Positions 17,636 to 25,281 of a stretch of DNA of 28,054 nt are shown here, piece after piece (positions within the stretch are counted from its first letter, which is position 1; each line of letters begins with the position of its first letter). The notes under the pieces are model-generated. The model was not told where the DNA came from. It did not search any database and saw only the letters and a program-made list of their open reading frames with translations. Both the position numbers and the translations under genes were made by a program. The DNA is from Bryobacterales bacterium (GTDB lineage: Bacteria > Acidobacteriota > Terriglobia > Bryobacterales > Bryobacteraceae), in NCBI GenBank assembly GCA_016789785.1, contig JAEUQE010000070.1:8842-36895 (forward strand). The letters are read 5' to 3'.

Positions 17636-19159
17636 TCACTGCGCGTAAAGAAAGACTCTGCCGCCTTCTAACTCCCGCAGTTCGTGCGAAGGGCTCGTAG
17701 TTCGTTGCCGGAGCAGAAAATCCGCATGCGGAGAAGCCCTCAGCAGTTCCGGCAGCTCGGTTGCGTCGCGCAGCAGAATCACAGTGGCTACTGGCTCCGT
17801 CGAATCGAGTCCCCATTCGCGCAGCCTCTGTCGATACACGGGTAGGCGCGCCTTCAGATCCTTCCATTCCTCCAGCGTGACTACGATTCCAAGCTGCCGA
17901 AAATCGAGACCATAGCGCTGGTATCCTTCCAGGCCGCCGAAGTAGACATAGCGGACTTGACGCAAGCCCAGTGTGGTTGCGGCGAACTCATCTTCAGAGT
18001 CGACGATGAGCAGATCCTTCGTGCGCTCAAGTTGCGCATAGCGTTCCAGGGCGGGGCGTACTGTCACATTGTGCAGCGGCTGGTAGCGAAGTCCCCAGGG
18101 TTCGGCTGGCTGCGTTGCGCGGAACACGAGAATCAGGCCAAGCGGCAGGCTCACGGCGCGAGCGTGCCTTCCGGCAAGAGAGCCTCCGAGCAGACAAAGC
18201 GCCGGGATCGCCGGCAGCACGTAAGCGATGTTGCGATATTGGTTGCCTGCTACCGCAACAATCACCGCAGCCACCAGCGCCAGCCAGATCCTTGCGGACG
18301 GATCACGCCACTTTCGCAGAATCGCGCCGGCCAACACCGCCAGCAGCAGCGCATCGGTTAGCGCGATGCGTTTCAGATAGAACAGCAGCGGGTTCTCGGC
18401 AGAGGTTTGGGGCGGTGCGCCAAGCGAATAGCCGAGAATCTCAACTTCCACGAACTCGGTCCAGAACCAGCGTGGATGCAGCCACAACTGAGTGCCCACC
18501 CAGAGCATCACCGCCGGCAGCGGCGAGGCGAGCCATCGTGCCAGCTTGCGAATGGGCCAACGGCTGGCGCCCGGCGATAGGAGCCACCAGAGCACGAGCG
18601 CGACCATCGGGATCAGCCCGGCGATTCCTTTGGTGAGGATCGCACCAGCCGTGCATACCGCGAACTGCGGCATCAAGGATCGTGTGACGCCGTGAAGCGC
18701 GGCAACGCTGAACGCCGCAAGAAGTGCATCGGTCAGCGCCAGGCGTGAGAGCGTGTGCCATAGCGGATCGCCGAGCAGCAGCAACACCCCTACCGCGCCC
18801 GGCCATCCGCCCAAAATCGCAAAGAGCAACGCCGCCACAGCGGCTCCGGCAAGCAATGAAGGAAGGCGCAGCGCGAACACAGGATTGCCGAAAAACCGCA
18901 CGCTTGCGGCGGACGCCCAGTAGAGAAGTGGCGGCTTGAACAGCGCCAGCCGCCCCAGAAACTTCGGGGTCAGCCACTCACCGTCCGACGCCATTCGCAG
19001 CGCGATGTGGCTGTAGAGAGCCTCATCCTGTGCGGCGATGCGGCCCACGGTGTCCACATAACCGTCGGCAAGCGGAGTGCGCCACACCTGATAGGACAGG
19101 ATCGCGAAGGAGGCGAAGAAGACCAGGGCAATTCGCACCCAACCGGGCATCCCAAACAT
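17636..19159 (-). CDS. ArnT/PMT-like membrane glycosyltransferase (GT-C fold)
   Basis: 507 residues. One N-terminal helix (residues 8-24) is followed by a first periplasmic loop holding QDEALYSHIALRMASDGEW (Asp45-Glu46) and the LALFKPPLLYW stretch, which match the DE and xKPP region of ArnT and related GT39/GT83 enzymes. About ten more hydrophobic helices run to residue about 345, then a soluble, probably periplasmic tail of about 150 residues. Such enzymes move a sugar from a polyprenyl-phosphate carrier to lipid A, protein or other acceptors outside the inner membrane. The acceptor is unknown. Its ATG overlaps the TAA stop of the upstream flavoprotein gene by one nt (TAATG), so the two are translationally coupled. 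Confidence 0.87.
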   Translation of the reverse strand: MFGMPGWVRIALVFFASFAILSYQVWRTPLADGYVDTVGRIAAQDEALYSHIALRMASDGEWLTPKFLGRLALFKPPLLYWASAASVRFFGNPVFALRLPSLLAGAAVAALLFAILGGWPGAVGVLLLLGDPLWHTLSRLALTDALLAAFSVAALHGVTRSLMPQFAVCTAGAILTKGIAGLIPMVALVLWWLLSPGASRWPIRKLARWLASPLPAVMLWVGTQLWLHPRWFWTEFVEVEILGYSLGAPPQTSAENPLLFYLKRIALTDALLLAVLAGAILRKWRDPSARIWLALVAAVIVAVAGNQYRNIAYVLPAIPALCLLGGSLAGRHARAVSLPLGLILVFRATQPAEPWGLRYQPLHNVTVRPALERYAQLERTKDLLIVDSEDEFAATTLGLRQVRYVYFGGLEGYQRYGLDFRQLGIVVTLEEWKDLKARLPVYRQRLREWGLDSTEPVATVILLRDATELPELLRASPHADFLLRQRTTSPSHELRELEGGRVFLYAQ

Positions 19160-19602
19160 TATTGCTGTTCGTTGTTGTCTGAGTCCGCAAGATCCGCCTC
19201 GTCAATCCTTGGAGGATCGGAAGAGAAGTCACTCAGCCGGCACCAGCGCGGCTGAATCACGATGTAGGTGAGGCCGTCCCAGGAAACACGCGAAGGCCCG
19301 TCAGGAAAGGCGCGGAAGTACACGGCCTGGTACGCGGGCCACTCCGATTCATCGATTTCCCGGGCCACTCCGTCGATTTGGACGGTTACTTCACCGTCCC
19401 AGGCACAAAAGCTCACCGCGGGATTGACAGCGATATTGCGGTACTTGCGCGACGACCGGAGCGTGTCGAACACGAGTTCCAACGCGGGCGTTAGCGCCAC
19501 ACCCACAACTGCCGATTGTGGATGCCCACCCGGCCCCAGGGACGACACCACTCCGAACTGCTGACGGCTCAGCAGGTCCACCACGCGGTCGCGAAAAGTC
19601 AC
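19159..19602 (-). CDS. Pyridoxamine 5'-phosphate oxidase-like (PPOX-fold) flavoprotein
   Basis: 147 residues from a GTG start. The small split-barrel flavin-binding fold is indicated by GVVSSLGPGGHPQSAVVGVAL (about residues 17-37), the TLRSSRKYRNIAVNPAVSFC strand-helix (FMN/F420 phosphate-binding region) and a VTVQIDGVAREID strand. Members reduce or oxidise small molecules with FMN or F420; many have no assigned substrate. Length and motifs are not those of classic PdxH. It sits 19 nt downstream of the GH36-like gene and is coupled to the ArnT-like gene. The C-terminus is acidic and probably flexible. Confidence 0.83.
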   Translation of the reverse strand: MTFRDRVVDLLSRQQFGVVSSLGPGGHPQSAVVGVALTPALELVFDTLRSSRKYRNIAVNPAVSFCAWDGEVTVQIDGVAREIDESEWPAYQAVYFRAFPDGPSRVSWDGLTYIVIQPRWCRLSDFSSDPPRIDEADLADSDNNEQQ

Positions 19603-19621
19603 ACCTTGAGTTTAGTCCGGT

Positions 19622-21706
19622 CTACTCTGGCATGACGTAGGCCAGATACGCCGGTTCGATGTGAACAATCTCCGCCGACCGAGTGGATGGCAAAAGAACC
19701 GGAACACCGTCCTCGGCCAGTTGCCGGCCGGTCATCACATAAATGCGCCGGTCATCCTGGAACCGCACACGATAGTTCGAATCCGGCGTCAGTCCTTCGA
19801 CACGGAGTAAGTGGACGTTGCTTGGCGAGCCATCGCGGGTCACGACGATAATCGCAGTGTCGGTGGAGGCCGAATATGCCTCGATCGCATCGACGCGGCC
19901 CTCGAGAGGAGAATCGCTCAGGTGGAAGACCTTGGCCTCTCGTAGCAGGGGCCGCAGTTCCTTGTAAGTGCGAATCTCCGATGCCGCAAGTGCGATCTCC
20001 GCCGGCGTCAAGTCCGCCAGTTTGTTCATGAAAATCCACGGGCCGCCGAACATGTAGCTGCGGGTGGCGTACGTGTTCGAAGGGTTCTCCGGCATGTAGC
20101 GGTCGGTGTATCGTGCAGGGAAGGGGAATGTCGCGCCGAAGACGGCCTGCCGCGACCCAAGCGCACCCGACGCATCATTCGTGATCGACGTGACGTACTG
20201 CTTGACCATGTTGAACGTCATCATGCTGCCGCCGTTGGCGCAGTTCTCCCAAAGTACATTCGGGCGTAGCTTCTGCACGGCGTCAACCACGGAGTTCAAT
20301 CCATCCACCGCATTCGAGTAGTTGCTGTCGTCGGGATCATGCGTATGGTCCCTGCGGGTGCAGCGCTTCACCATGTGCTCGCCGTCCTGGAGGATCCAAT
20401 CGACCTTGTTTTCGTCAATCATGCGCACGATTTCCTGAATCAGCCACTCCTGCACGGGCTTGTGCGACAGGCACAGTCCCTTCGCGCCGAAATAGCTGTA
20501 AGGTTCGGTGGAAAGCCACTCGGGCCGCTCTCTCGCAATCGGAGAATCCAGCGCAGCCTCCGCGATTGCCAGGTGCAGACCGAACTTCATGCCGAGCGAA
20601 TGGACGTAGTCCGCAAGTGGCGCAAGACCGTTGGGGAACTTCGCCGGATCATGCCGCCAGTCGCCGATCGTGCGCGACCAGCCGAGGTCAACAATCAGCA
20701 TTTCCATGCCGAGTTTCGCCGCCACCTCCGCGTTGCGCCGCAGGATGGGCTCATTGATGTTCGTCAGGTATCCCCACGAGTCCCAGACCACATAGGGGAA
20801 CTTCATTTCGTCAGGAACCGGCTTGGCAAGAGCCTGTTCGACAAACCGCTGCGTGCGGAATCCGGCTTCATCCCAGTCCCCGCGAAACACGCCGATGAAC
20901 GCGGGCGGAACCTGAAAATCCTGCCCCGGGACGACATACCGGTTCAGATCTTCGACGAATGCGGCGAGTTGCAGCCGCCCATCCTGCGCTCGATAGCGCG
21001 CCGATGCCTCGCTGCGGCCGTCAAACTCCCAGCCAGCCACAAGGCCACGATCGTTGCGGTCGCGTACGGCGATCCAGGTGCAGTCCGCCGCACCCGCTCC
21101 CGATCTCACATACTCGCGGGCGAAATCACCGCCAAGAATCACTTCCTTCGGCTCGAAGTTCTTCAGCGGCGGCAGTACCGACCACTGGTTCACGCGCAAA
21201 AGCCGGAATTGATTGGCGGGCTCCTGAAAGTTCCAACTCAGCATGTCCGCCATCCGGATGCGCCGCGGCTGATCGAGCAGATTGCGCACCTTCACGCTGT
21301 AGCGGAGTACCGGCTGATTCTCGTAGAGTTCCAGTGCAAGAAAGATACGGAATCCACCGCCCAACTCATCGAACACCAAATTCTGCCGCATGCCTCGCCG
21401 GTCAATGGCTTCCGTGGACTCCTGCACAAATCGCAGCGGAATGTAGGCATCCACCGCTTCGCTCTCGCTCGCAAACCGGATCGGCGAAGAAGCGATTCCC
21501 GGATGCGCCTTCCAGGTGTCACCATTCTTCTGATTCTTGAGCGAAACGAACTCGAAGGTGTTGCGGTCGGTGAATTGAAACTCCGCCTCAATCCAACCGT
21601 TCGACAGCAGCCAGTGGTTTTCGGGTGTGTGTTGGAAACGAAACTGGGCGGACACCACACCCGGGAGGGTGATGAGGATCGCCGCAATTGTCGAGGAAAT
21701 CCTCAT
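19622..21706 (-). CDS. GH36-like alpha-galactosidase family glycosidase, exported
   Basis: 694 residues from ATG 21706, chosen because a clean signal peptide begins there (cleavage after VVSA near residue 20). An N-terminal beta-supersandwich region (about 21-295) leads into a TIM barrel beginning FPYVVWDSWGYLTNINEP. Typical GH36/clan GH-D elements follow: MLIVDLGWSRTIGDWRHDP, LGMKFGLHLAIA, then the candidate nucleophile Asp441 in WILQDGEH, the WENCANGG segment (486-493), and the candidate acid/base Asp511 in TSITNDAS. The nucleophile surroundings differ from the usual KWDxNR, so the substrate may not be a plain alpha-galactoside. It ends with an Ig-like beta domain. No ribosome site is seen. 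First gene of a likely operon with the PPOX and ArnT-like genes. Confidence 0.85.
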   Translation of the reverse strand: MRISSTIAAILITLPGVVSAQFRFQHTPENHWLLSNGWIEAEFQFTDRNTFEFVSLKNQKNGDTWKAHPGIASSPIRFASESEAVDAYIPLRFVQESTEAIDRRGMRQNLVFDELGGGFRIFLALELYENQPVLRYSVKVRNLLDQPRRIRMADMLSWNFQEPANQFRLLRVNQWSVLPPLKNFEPKEVILGGDFAREYVRSGAGAADCTWIAVRDRNDRGLVAGWEFDGRSEASARYRAQDGRLQLAAFVEDLNRYVVPGQDFQVPPAFIGVFRGDWDEAGFRTQRFVEQALAKPVPDEMKFPYVVWDSWGYLTNINEPILRRNAEVAAKLGMEMLIVDLGWSRTIGDWRHDPAKFPNGLAPLADYVHSLGMKFGLHLAIAEAALDSPIARERPEWLSTEPYSYFGAKGLCLSHKPVQEWLIQEIVRMIDENKVDWILQDGEHMVKRCTRRDHTHDPDDSNYSNAVDGLNSVVDAVQKLRPNVLWENCANGGSMMTFNMVKQYVTSITNDASGALGSRQAVFGATFPFPARYTDRYMPENPSNTYATRSYMFGGPWIFMNKLADLTPAEIALAASEIRTYKELRPLLREAKVFHLSDSPLEGRVDAIEAYSASTDTAIIVVTRDGSPSNVHLLRVEGLTPDSNYRVRFQDDRRIYVMTGRQLAEDGVPVLLPSTRSAEIVHIEPAYLAYVMPE

Positions 21707-21789
21707 ATTAGTATATGACACTTGCCGCAAGAAAAGGTTTCGCAAAAGGACCTGACCCAACGTAATCGTTTGTTAAGAGGACGTACCCT

Positions 21790-21804
21790 GGGCCCGGCGG
21801 GCCC
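21790..21804. repeat. Perfect GC hairpin
   Basis: GGGCCC-GGC-GGGCCC, two self-complementary 6-nt arms around a 3-nt loop. It lies in the gap upstream of the GH36-like gene. No T tract follows on either strand, so it is not a standard terminator. Confidence 0.6.
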
Positions 21805-21879
21805 TACGGATCTTATCGGAGACGCTGCGCCAGAGCGTTAGCCTGAGTATCAGATAGGTTCTGGCTGGCAGGTCGGCCG

Positions 21880-21987
21880 TCAGCCCTCGGCGATCAGCTT
21901 TTCGCCGAGCGATGTGTATGCGTTGGGACCCGGCTCAGCGTCCGGGTGCTTCGGCGAATTGCCCCAATCCGGCGATAGGTTGCGCAA
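21880..21987 (-). pseudogene. Possible 3' remnant of an unidentified gene
   Basis: A 35-codon frame from TTG 21987 to TGA 21880 encodes a protein-like peptide including HPDAEPGPNAYTSLGEK. It reads like the C-terminus of a folded enzyme rather than a random frame, yet has no ribosome site and is closed by an in-frame TAA directly upstream. After its stop, a neighbouring frame stays open to 21773 with an Arg-rich end (KIRRARRAQGTSS), so the two together may be a decayed gene or a dispersed repeat. I do not recognise the family; chance is possible. Confidence 0.3.
21886..21909. repeat. 8-bp inverted repeat hairpin
   Basis: CTCGGCGA (21886-21893) and TCGCCGAG (21902-21909) pair perfectly around an 8-nt loop. 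It lies at the 3' end of the possible gene remnant and about 95 nt after the stop of the LD-carboxypeptidase gene. It could aid termination of that gene but has no following T run. Confidence 0.55.
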
Positions 21988-21999
21988 TTAGCGGTCCAC

Positions 22000-23025
22000 C
22001 TAAACGGTCGCGGACTCTTCGATGATCAACTGCCCTTTGTCGGCATCGAGTGTCGCCATCACGCCCAGCGGTAGGGTGAGCTGATCGTCTGTGTGACCGA
22101 TGGTCAGACCCGACAGCACCGGCACGTTGAGGCCTCCCAGAATCCGGTCCACGATCTCGCCGATGGAAAAGTTCGACTCGAAGGACGGCTTGTAGTCGCG
22201 TGGCCGGCAGTCCGAGCACTCGCCGAACACAATTCCTGCTACACCGTCGAACTTGCCGGCGAGCTTCAAGTGAGTAAGCATGCGGTCCATACTGTAGGGC
22301 TGCTCATCCACATCTTCAATGAACAGGATCCTGCCCTTGGTCTCGATATCGTAGGGCGACCCGAGCGTGGTGCTGATCAGCGTCAGGTTGCCCCCTGTCA
22401 GCAGACCCCGAGCCTTGCCCGGGCGCACAGTGCGCAGCGTGTGGGACGGGCGCAGCGGATCGGAGTCCGGCGGATTGGTCAGCGTACCCAGGGGCTTCGC
22501 GTCAAACAGCGCCCGGCGGAAGTGGTCCTGCGTGTAGTTGGAAAACCGCGACAGCACCACTGGCCCATGAAACGTGACCAAGCCCGCCTTGCGATGGAAG
22601 GCCAAGTGAAGCGCCGTGATGTCGCTGTAGCCGATGAAGATCTTCGGATTGCGCGCGATCAGGCCATAGTCGATCTTGTCGAGCAGGTGAGCCGCTCCGA
22701 ATCCACCGCGGATCGCGAACACCGCCTTCACCTCGGGGTCGGAGAACATGTCGTGAATATCGGCGGCGCGCTCTTCCGCGGACCCGCCGACGTAGCCATA
22801 GCGCTTCTTCACGTTCCGGCCGAACTTCGGTTTCAGCCCGAAGTACTTCAGAGTTCGCTCGGCCAGTGCGATCCGGTCCGGGTCCGATACATAAGCCGAT
22901 GGTGTGATCAAGCCAACCGTGTCGCTGGCCGCCAGTTTCCTTGGCTTCTTGAAGCTCTGCGATTCCGCGGTTCCTGTCATGAGCCCTCCCGCGAGCACCG
23001 TGCCCAACCAGTTTCGTCTCGTCAC
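22000..23025 (-). CDS. LD-carboxypeptidase (peptidase S66, LdcA/MccF-like), Tat-exported
   Basis: 341 residues from GTG 23025. The frame extends further upstream, but that part is basic low-quality sequence over the divergent promoter, and the GTG start yields a twin-arginine signal (TRRNWLGTVLAGGL). The Ser-Glu-His triad of S66 is visible: Ser134 in FIGYSDITALH, Glu237 in ILFIEDVDEQPYSMDRML, and His311 in TIGHTDDQLTLPLG. LdcA enzymes cut the L,D bond of murein tetrapeptides during peptidoglycan recycling; MccF-type members cleave microcin C-like compounds. An exported copy argues for cell-wall trimming in the periplasm. Divergently arranged against the SPFH/polyamine operon, with a 151-nt gap. 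Confidence 0.9.
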   Translation of the reverse strand: MTRRNWLGTVLAGGLMTGTAESQSFKKPRKLAASDTVGLITPSAYVSDPDRIALAERTLKYFGLKPKFGRNVKKRYGYVGGSAEERAADIHDMFSDPEVKAVFAIRGGFGAAHLLDKIDYGLIARNPKIFIGYSDITALHLAFHRKAGLVTFHGPVVLSRFSNYTQDHFRRALFDAKPLGTLTNPPDSDPLRPSHTLRTVRPGKARGLLTGGNLTLISTTLGSPYDIETKGRILFIEDVDEQPYSMDRMLTHLKLAGKFDGVAGIVFGECSDCRPRDYKPSFESNFSIGEIVDRILGGLNVPVLSGLTIGHTDDQLTLPLGVMATLDADKGQLIIEESATV

Positions 23026-23127
23026 CTGACCATAGTAACGGCTTCGCGATCCGGCGGGCAGGCGCTTGGTGCGCGCCGGCCATTCATTCGCATCGCCCGC
23101 CCGTCCCTTCCGTCCCTTCCGGTTTCG

Positions 23128-23154
23128 GGAACAACATTTACACTTTTGGCGTAT
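23128..23154 (+). promoter_or_regulatory. ECF-sigma-type promoter of the SPFH/polyamine operon
   Basis: GGAAC (23128-23132), 17 nt, CGTA (23150-23153) followed by TACT. This matches the general extracytoplasmic-function pattern (GGAAC-N16/17-CGT), and is close to the sigma-W form TGAAAC-N16-CGTA. Transcription would start near 23162, with GGAG at 23169-23172 before ATG 23177. It fits an envelope-stress role, but it is a short motif match only. Confidence 0.45.
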
Positions 23155-23176
23155 ACTTTGGAGGAACTGGAGACCC

Positions 23177-24235
23177 ATGGCACTCAAGGACTTTCTCAAG
23201 AAACAGTTTATTGACGTCATTCACTGGACCGAGCCCGAGGACGGAATTCTCGCCTCTCGCTATCCCATGCAAGACATGGAAATCCAAAACGGCGCAAAGC
23301 TCACGGTGCGCGAATCGCAGATGGCTGCATTCGTCAACGAGGGCCGCATGGCCGACGTCTTTGGACCGGGTCTCTATACGCTCAACACGCAGACGCTCCC
23401 GCTGCTCACGAACCTGATGAACTGGGACAAACTGTTCCAGTCGCCGTTCAAGAGCGACGTCTACTTCTTCTCCTCGCGCATCCAGACCAACCAGAAGTGG
23501 GGCACCGCCACACCGGTCACCATTCGCGACCGGGACTTCGGCGCCGTCCGCCTGCGGGCGTATGGCATTTACTCGTGGCACGTGTCGGATCCGCGGGCGT
23601 TTCACACCAAGCTGAGCGGAACCGTGGAGTTGTACCGCGTCGCGGACATTGAGGGCCAGCTTCGCAACATGATCGTCGGCAGCATGTCCGACGCGTTTGC
23701 CGAAAGCCAGATCCCGTTCCTCGACATGGCGGCGAATCAGATGGAGGTGGGCGCGAAGATCGCGGCCCAGTTGAAGCCGCACTTCGCCGAGTTGGGGATT
23801 ACGCTCGATACGTTCGTTGTTGAGAACCTGTCGTTGCCGGAAGAGCTGCAGAAGCGGCTGGATGAGCGCATTGGCATGAACATGATTGGCGACATGGGCC
23901 GCTACACGCAGTTCCAGGTTGCGCAGTCCATGCCGATCGCGGCGGCGAATGAAGGTGGAGGCAATGCTGCCCTCGGCGCGCAACTCGGCGCTGGCGTCGC
24001 GATGGCGCAGGCCATGATGGGCGCGGTACAGCAGGGCATGGCGGGAATGCATGGTCAGCAACCAGCGGCTCCCGCGGCACCGGTACCGCCGGTCGCGCCA
24101 GTTGCGGCAGCCGCCCCAACTGCGGCAGGTGGAGCGGCGGCTCCCGGCAAGGAGACGAAGTTCTGTATCGAGTGCGGAACCTCCATGCCCGGACGCGCGA
24201 AATTCTGCCCGAGCTGCGGCGCGGCCCAGGTCTGA
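23177..24235 (+). CDS. SPFH-domain protein with C-terminal zinc ribbon (YdjI-like)
   Basis: 352 residues. Residues about 10-240 are an SPFH/band-7-like domain of the YdjI (virion core protein-like) type: IDVIHWTEPEDGILASRYP, AAFVNEGRMADVFGPGLYTL, RDRDFGAVRLRAYGIYSW, then the helix-rich oligomerisation part ending LSLPEELQKRLDERIGMNMIG. A low-complexity Ala/Pro/Gly linker (about 258-325) joins a zinc ribbon with Cys330, Cys333, Cys344 and Cys347. In Bacillus subtilis the homologue YdjI belongs to a membrane-stress operon with a PspA-type protein. There is no N-terminal membrane helix; it probably assembles on the inner face of the membrane as a scaffold. GGAG is four nt before the ATG. First gene of the operon. 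Confidence 0.9.
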   Translation: MALKDFLKKQFIDVIHWTEPEDGILASRYPMQDMEIQNGAKLTVRESQMAAFVNEGRMADVFGPGLYTLNTQTLPLLTNLMNWDKLFQSPFKSDVYFFSSRIQTNQKWGTATPVTIRDRDFGAVRLRAYGIYSWHVSDPRAFHTKLSGTVELYRVADIEGQLRNMIVGSMSDAFAESQIPFLDMAANQMEVGAKIAAQLKPHFAELGITLDTFVVENLSLPEELQKRLDERIGMNMIGDMGRYTQFQVAQSMPIAAANEGGGNAALGAQLGAGVAMAQAMMGAVQQGMAGMHGQQPAAPAAPVPPVAPVAAAAPTAAGGAAAPGKETKFCIECGTSMPGRAKFCPSCGAAQV

Positions 24236-24259
24236 GGTGCTACGCTGGTACCCAATCCG

Positions 24260-24625
24260 ATGACTGGCCGTGAGTGGATTGTGGATGCGTATGGGTGTTC
24301 CGCCGAAGCGCTTAAGGATCGCGGAAAGCTCGACAAACTCTTTCAGCGGCTGATTGAGGTGCTCCAGCTTCATCCTGTCAGCCACGCCCAATGGCATCAG
24401 TTTCCTGAGCCGGGCGGGCTGACGGGTTTCGTGATCCTGGAAGAGTCCCATCTCTCCTGTCACACGTTTCCAGAGCACGGTTCCATGTGCGTCAATCTGT
24501 TCTGCTGCAAGCCGCGTCCGGAGTTCAACTTCGTGATGCTGCTGGCGCGTGAGTTCGGCGCAGACAACGTGCGCGTACGCCGCATTGACCGTCCTTACGG
24601 CGTGCCGCCGCCGCAAGCTGCTTGA
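24260..24625 (+). CDS. speD: S-adenosylmethionine decarboxylase proenzyme, class 1B
   Basis: 121 residues, the size of bacterial/archaeal class 1B SpeD. The self-cleavage site is intact: Glu62-Ser63 in EESHLSCHTFPEHG, where Ser63 would become the pyruvoyl cofactor. Processing His68 and proton donor Cys83 (VNLFCC) are at the same numbers as in the characterised Thermotoga maritima enzyme. The product, decarboxylated SAM, is the aminopropyl donor for spermidine synthase-type enzymes, one of which is encoded at the end of this operon. The starting ATG has no strong ribosome site and lies 24 nt after the SPFH stop. Ornithine-decarboxylating homologues of SpeD exist, so activity is inferred. Confidence 0.92.
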   Translation: MTGREWIVDAYGCSAEALKDRGKLDKLFQRLIEVLQLHPVSHAQWHQFPEPGGLTGFVILEESHLSCHTFPEHGSMCVNLFCCKPRPEFNFVMLLAREFGADNVRVRRIDRPYGVPPPQAA

Positions 24626-24640
24626 GACCTCCGAGGCACT

Positions 24641-25279
24641 ATGGCGAAACCCGCAGGCAATTGCCCCAATTGTGGCGCACCGGTCGCGTTTCAGTTCTCG
24701 ATCGCCGTCCAGACCACGTGTCCCTACTGCAACTCAATCCTCGTGCGGCACGACGTGGATCTGGAGAAGGTGGGCGTGGTGGCCGATCTGCCTCCCGATG
24801 TCAGCCCGATCCAATTGCTGACCGAAGGCATTTATCGCGACCTTTCGTTTCAAGTGGTGGGCCGGATCGTGTATGAGTACGAGCTTGGCTCATGGAATGA
24901 GTGGCACTGCATGACGCACAAAGGCGGCAGCATCTGGCTCTCGGATGCGATGGCGCAGTATGCGATCACGCAGGAAGCAACTCCGCGTCCCTCGAACGTA
25001 CCGCCGGCCGGGAAGATGTGGCCTGGCGTGGTGTTCACGCATGCGGACATCAAGTACGAGGTGACCGGCGTCACGAAGGCGCGCTATCGAGGTGTGCAGG
25101 GCGAGCTTCCCTTCGAGTATTGGGACAAAGATGAATGCACGTTCGTAGATCTGCGAACGCCCGATGCGCGCTTTGCGACCATCGATTACACCGAGGATCC
25201 GCCGATCGTCTTCGTTGGCGAGATGGTGGATTTCGACTCCTTGCGTCTGAAGAACTTGAAGGAGTTCGAAGGCTGGTAA
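24641..25279 (+). CDS. DUF4178-like protein with N-terminal zinc ribbon (soluble)
   Basis: 212 residues. A zinc ribbon opens the protein (Cys8, Cys11, Cys27, Cys30; CPNCG and CPYC). The rest is a beta-rich domain with GRIVYEYELGSWNEWHCMTHKGGSIWLSD (split pattern at about residues 74-102) and FEYWD / TFVDLRTPDARFATIDY, the pattern of DUF4178, a family found beside SPFH and DUF350 genes. No membrane segment or signal, so it is cytoplasmic. The 'W..Y.L....G...WL....' motif suggests a binding rather than enzymatic domain; function unknown. GAGG lies four nt upstream of the ATG, 15 nt after speD. The family name rests on pattern and context. Confidence 0.75.
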   Translation: MAKPAGNCPNCGAPVAFQFSIAVQTTCPYCNSILVRHDVDLEKVGVVADLPPDVSPIQLLTEGIYRDLSFQVVGRIVYEYELGSWNEWHCMTHKGGSIWLSDAMAQYAITQEATPRPSNVPPAGKMWPGVVFTHADIKYEVTGVTKARYRGVQGELPFEYWDKDECTFVDLRTPDARFATIDYTEDPPIVFVGEMVDFDSLRLKNLKEFEGW

Positions 25280-25281
25280 GC

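Noticed and set aside
21706..21716. TATACT just before the GH36-like ATG as its -10 element
   Set aside because: It ends three nt before the ATG, so the expected transcript would start inside the coding region; no -35 was seen.
23137..23157. TTTACA ... TATACT as a sigma70 promoter before the SPFH gene
   Set aside because: The spacer is only about nine nt, far from 16-18; the ECF-like reading fits the spacing better.
23026..23220. Upstream extension of the LD-carboxypeptidase by 65 residues
   Set aside because: The extension would place the Tat signal in the middle of the protein and overlap the divergent SPFH gene start.
23138..24616. 492-codon minus-strand frame
   Set aside because: Antisense to the SPFH and speD genes; no domain recognised and His/Arg-rich.
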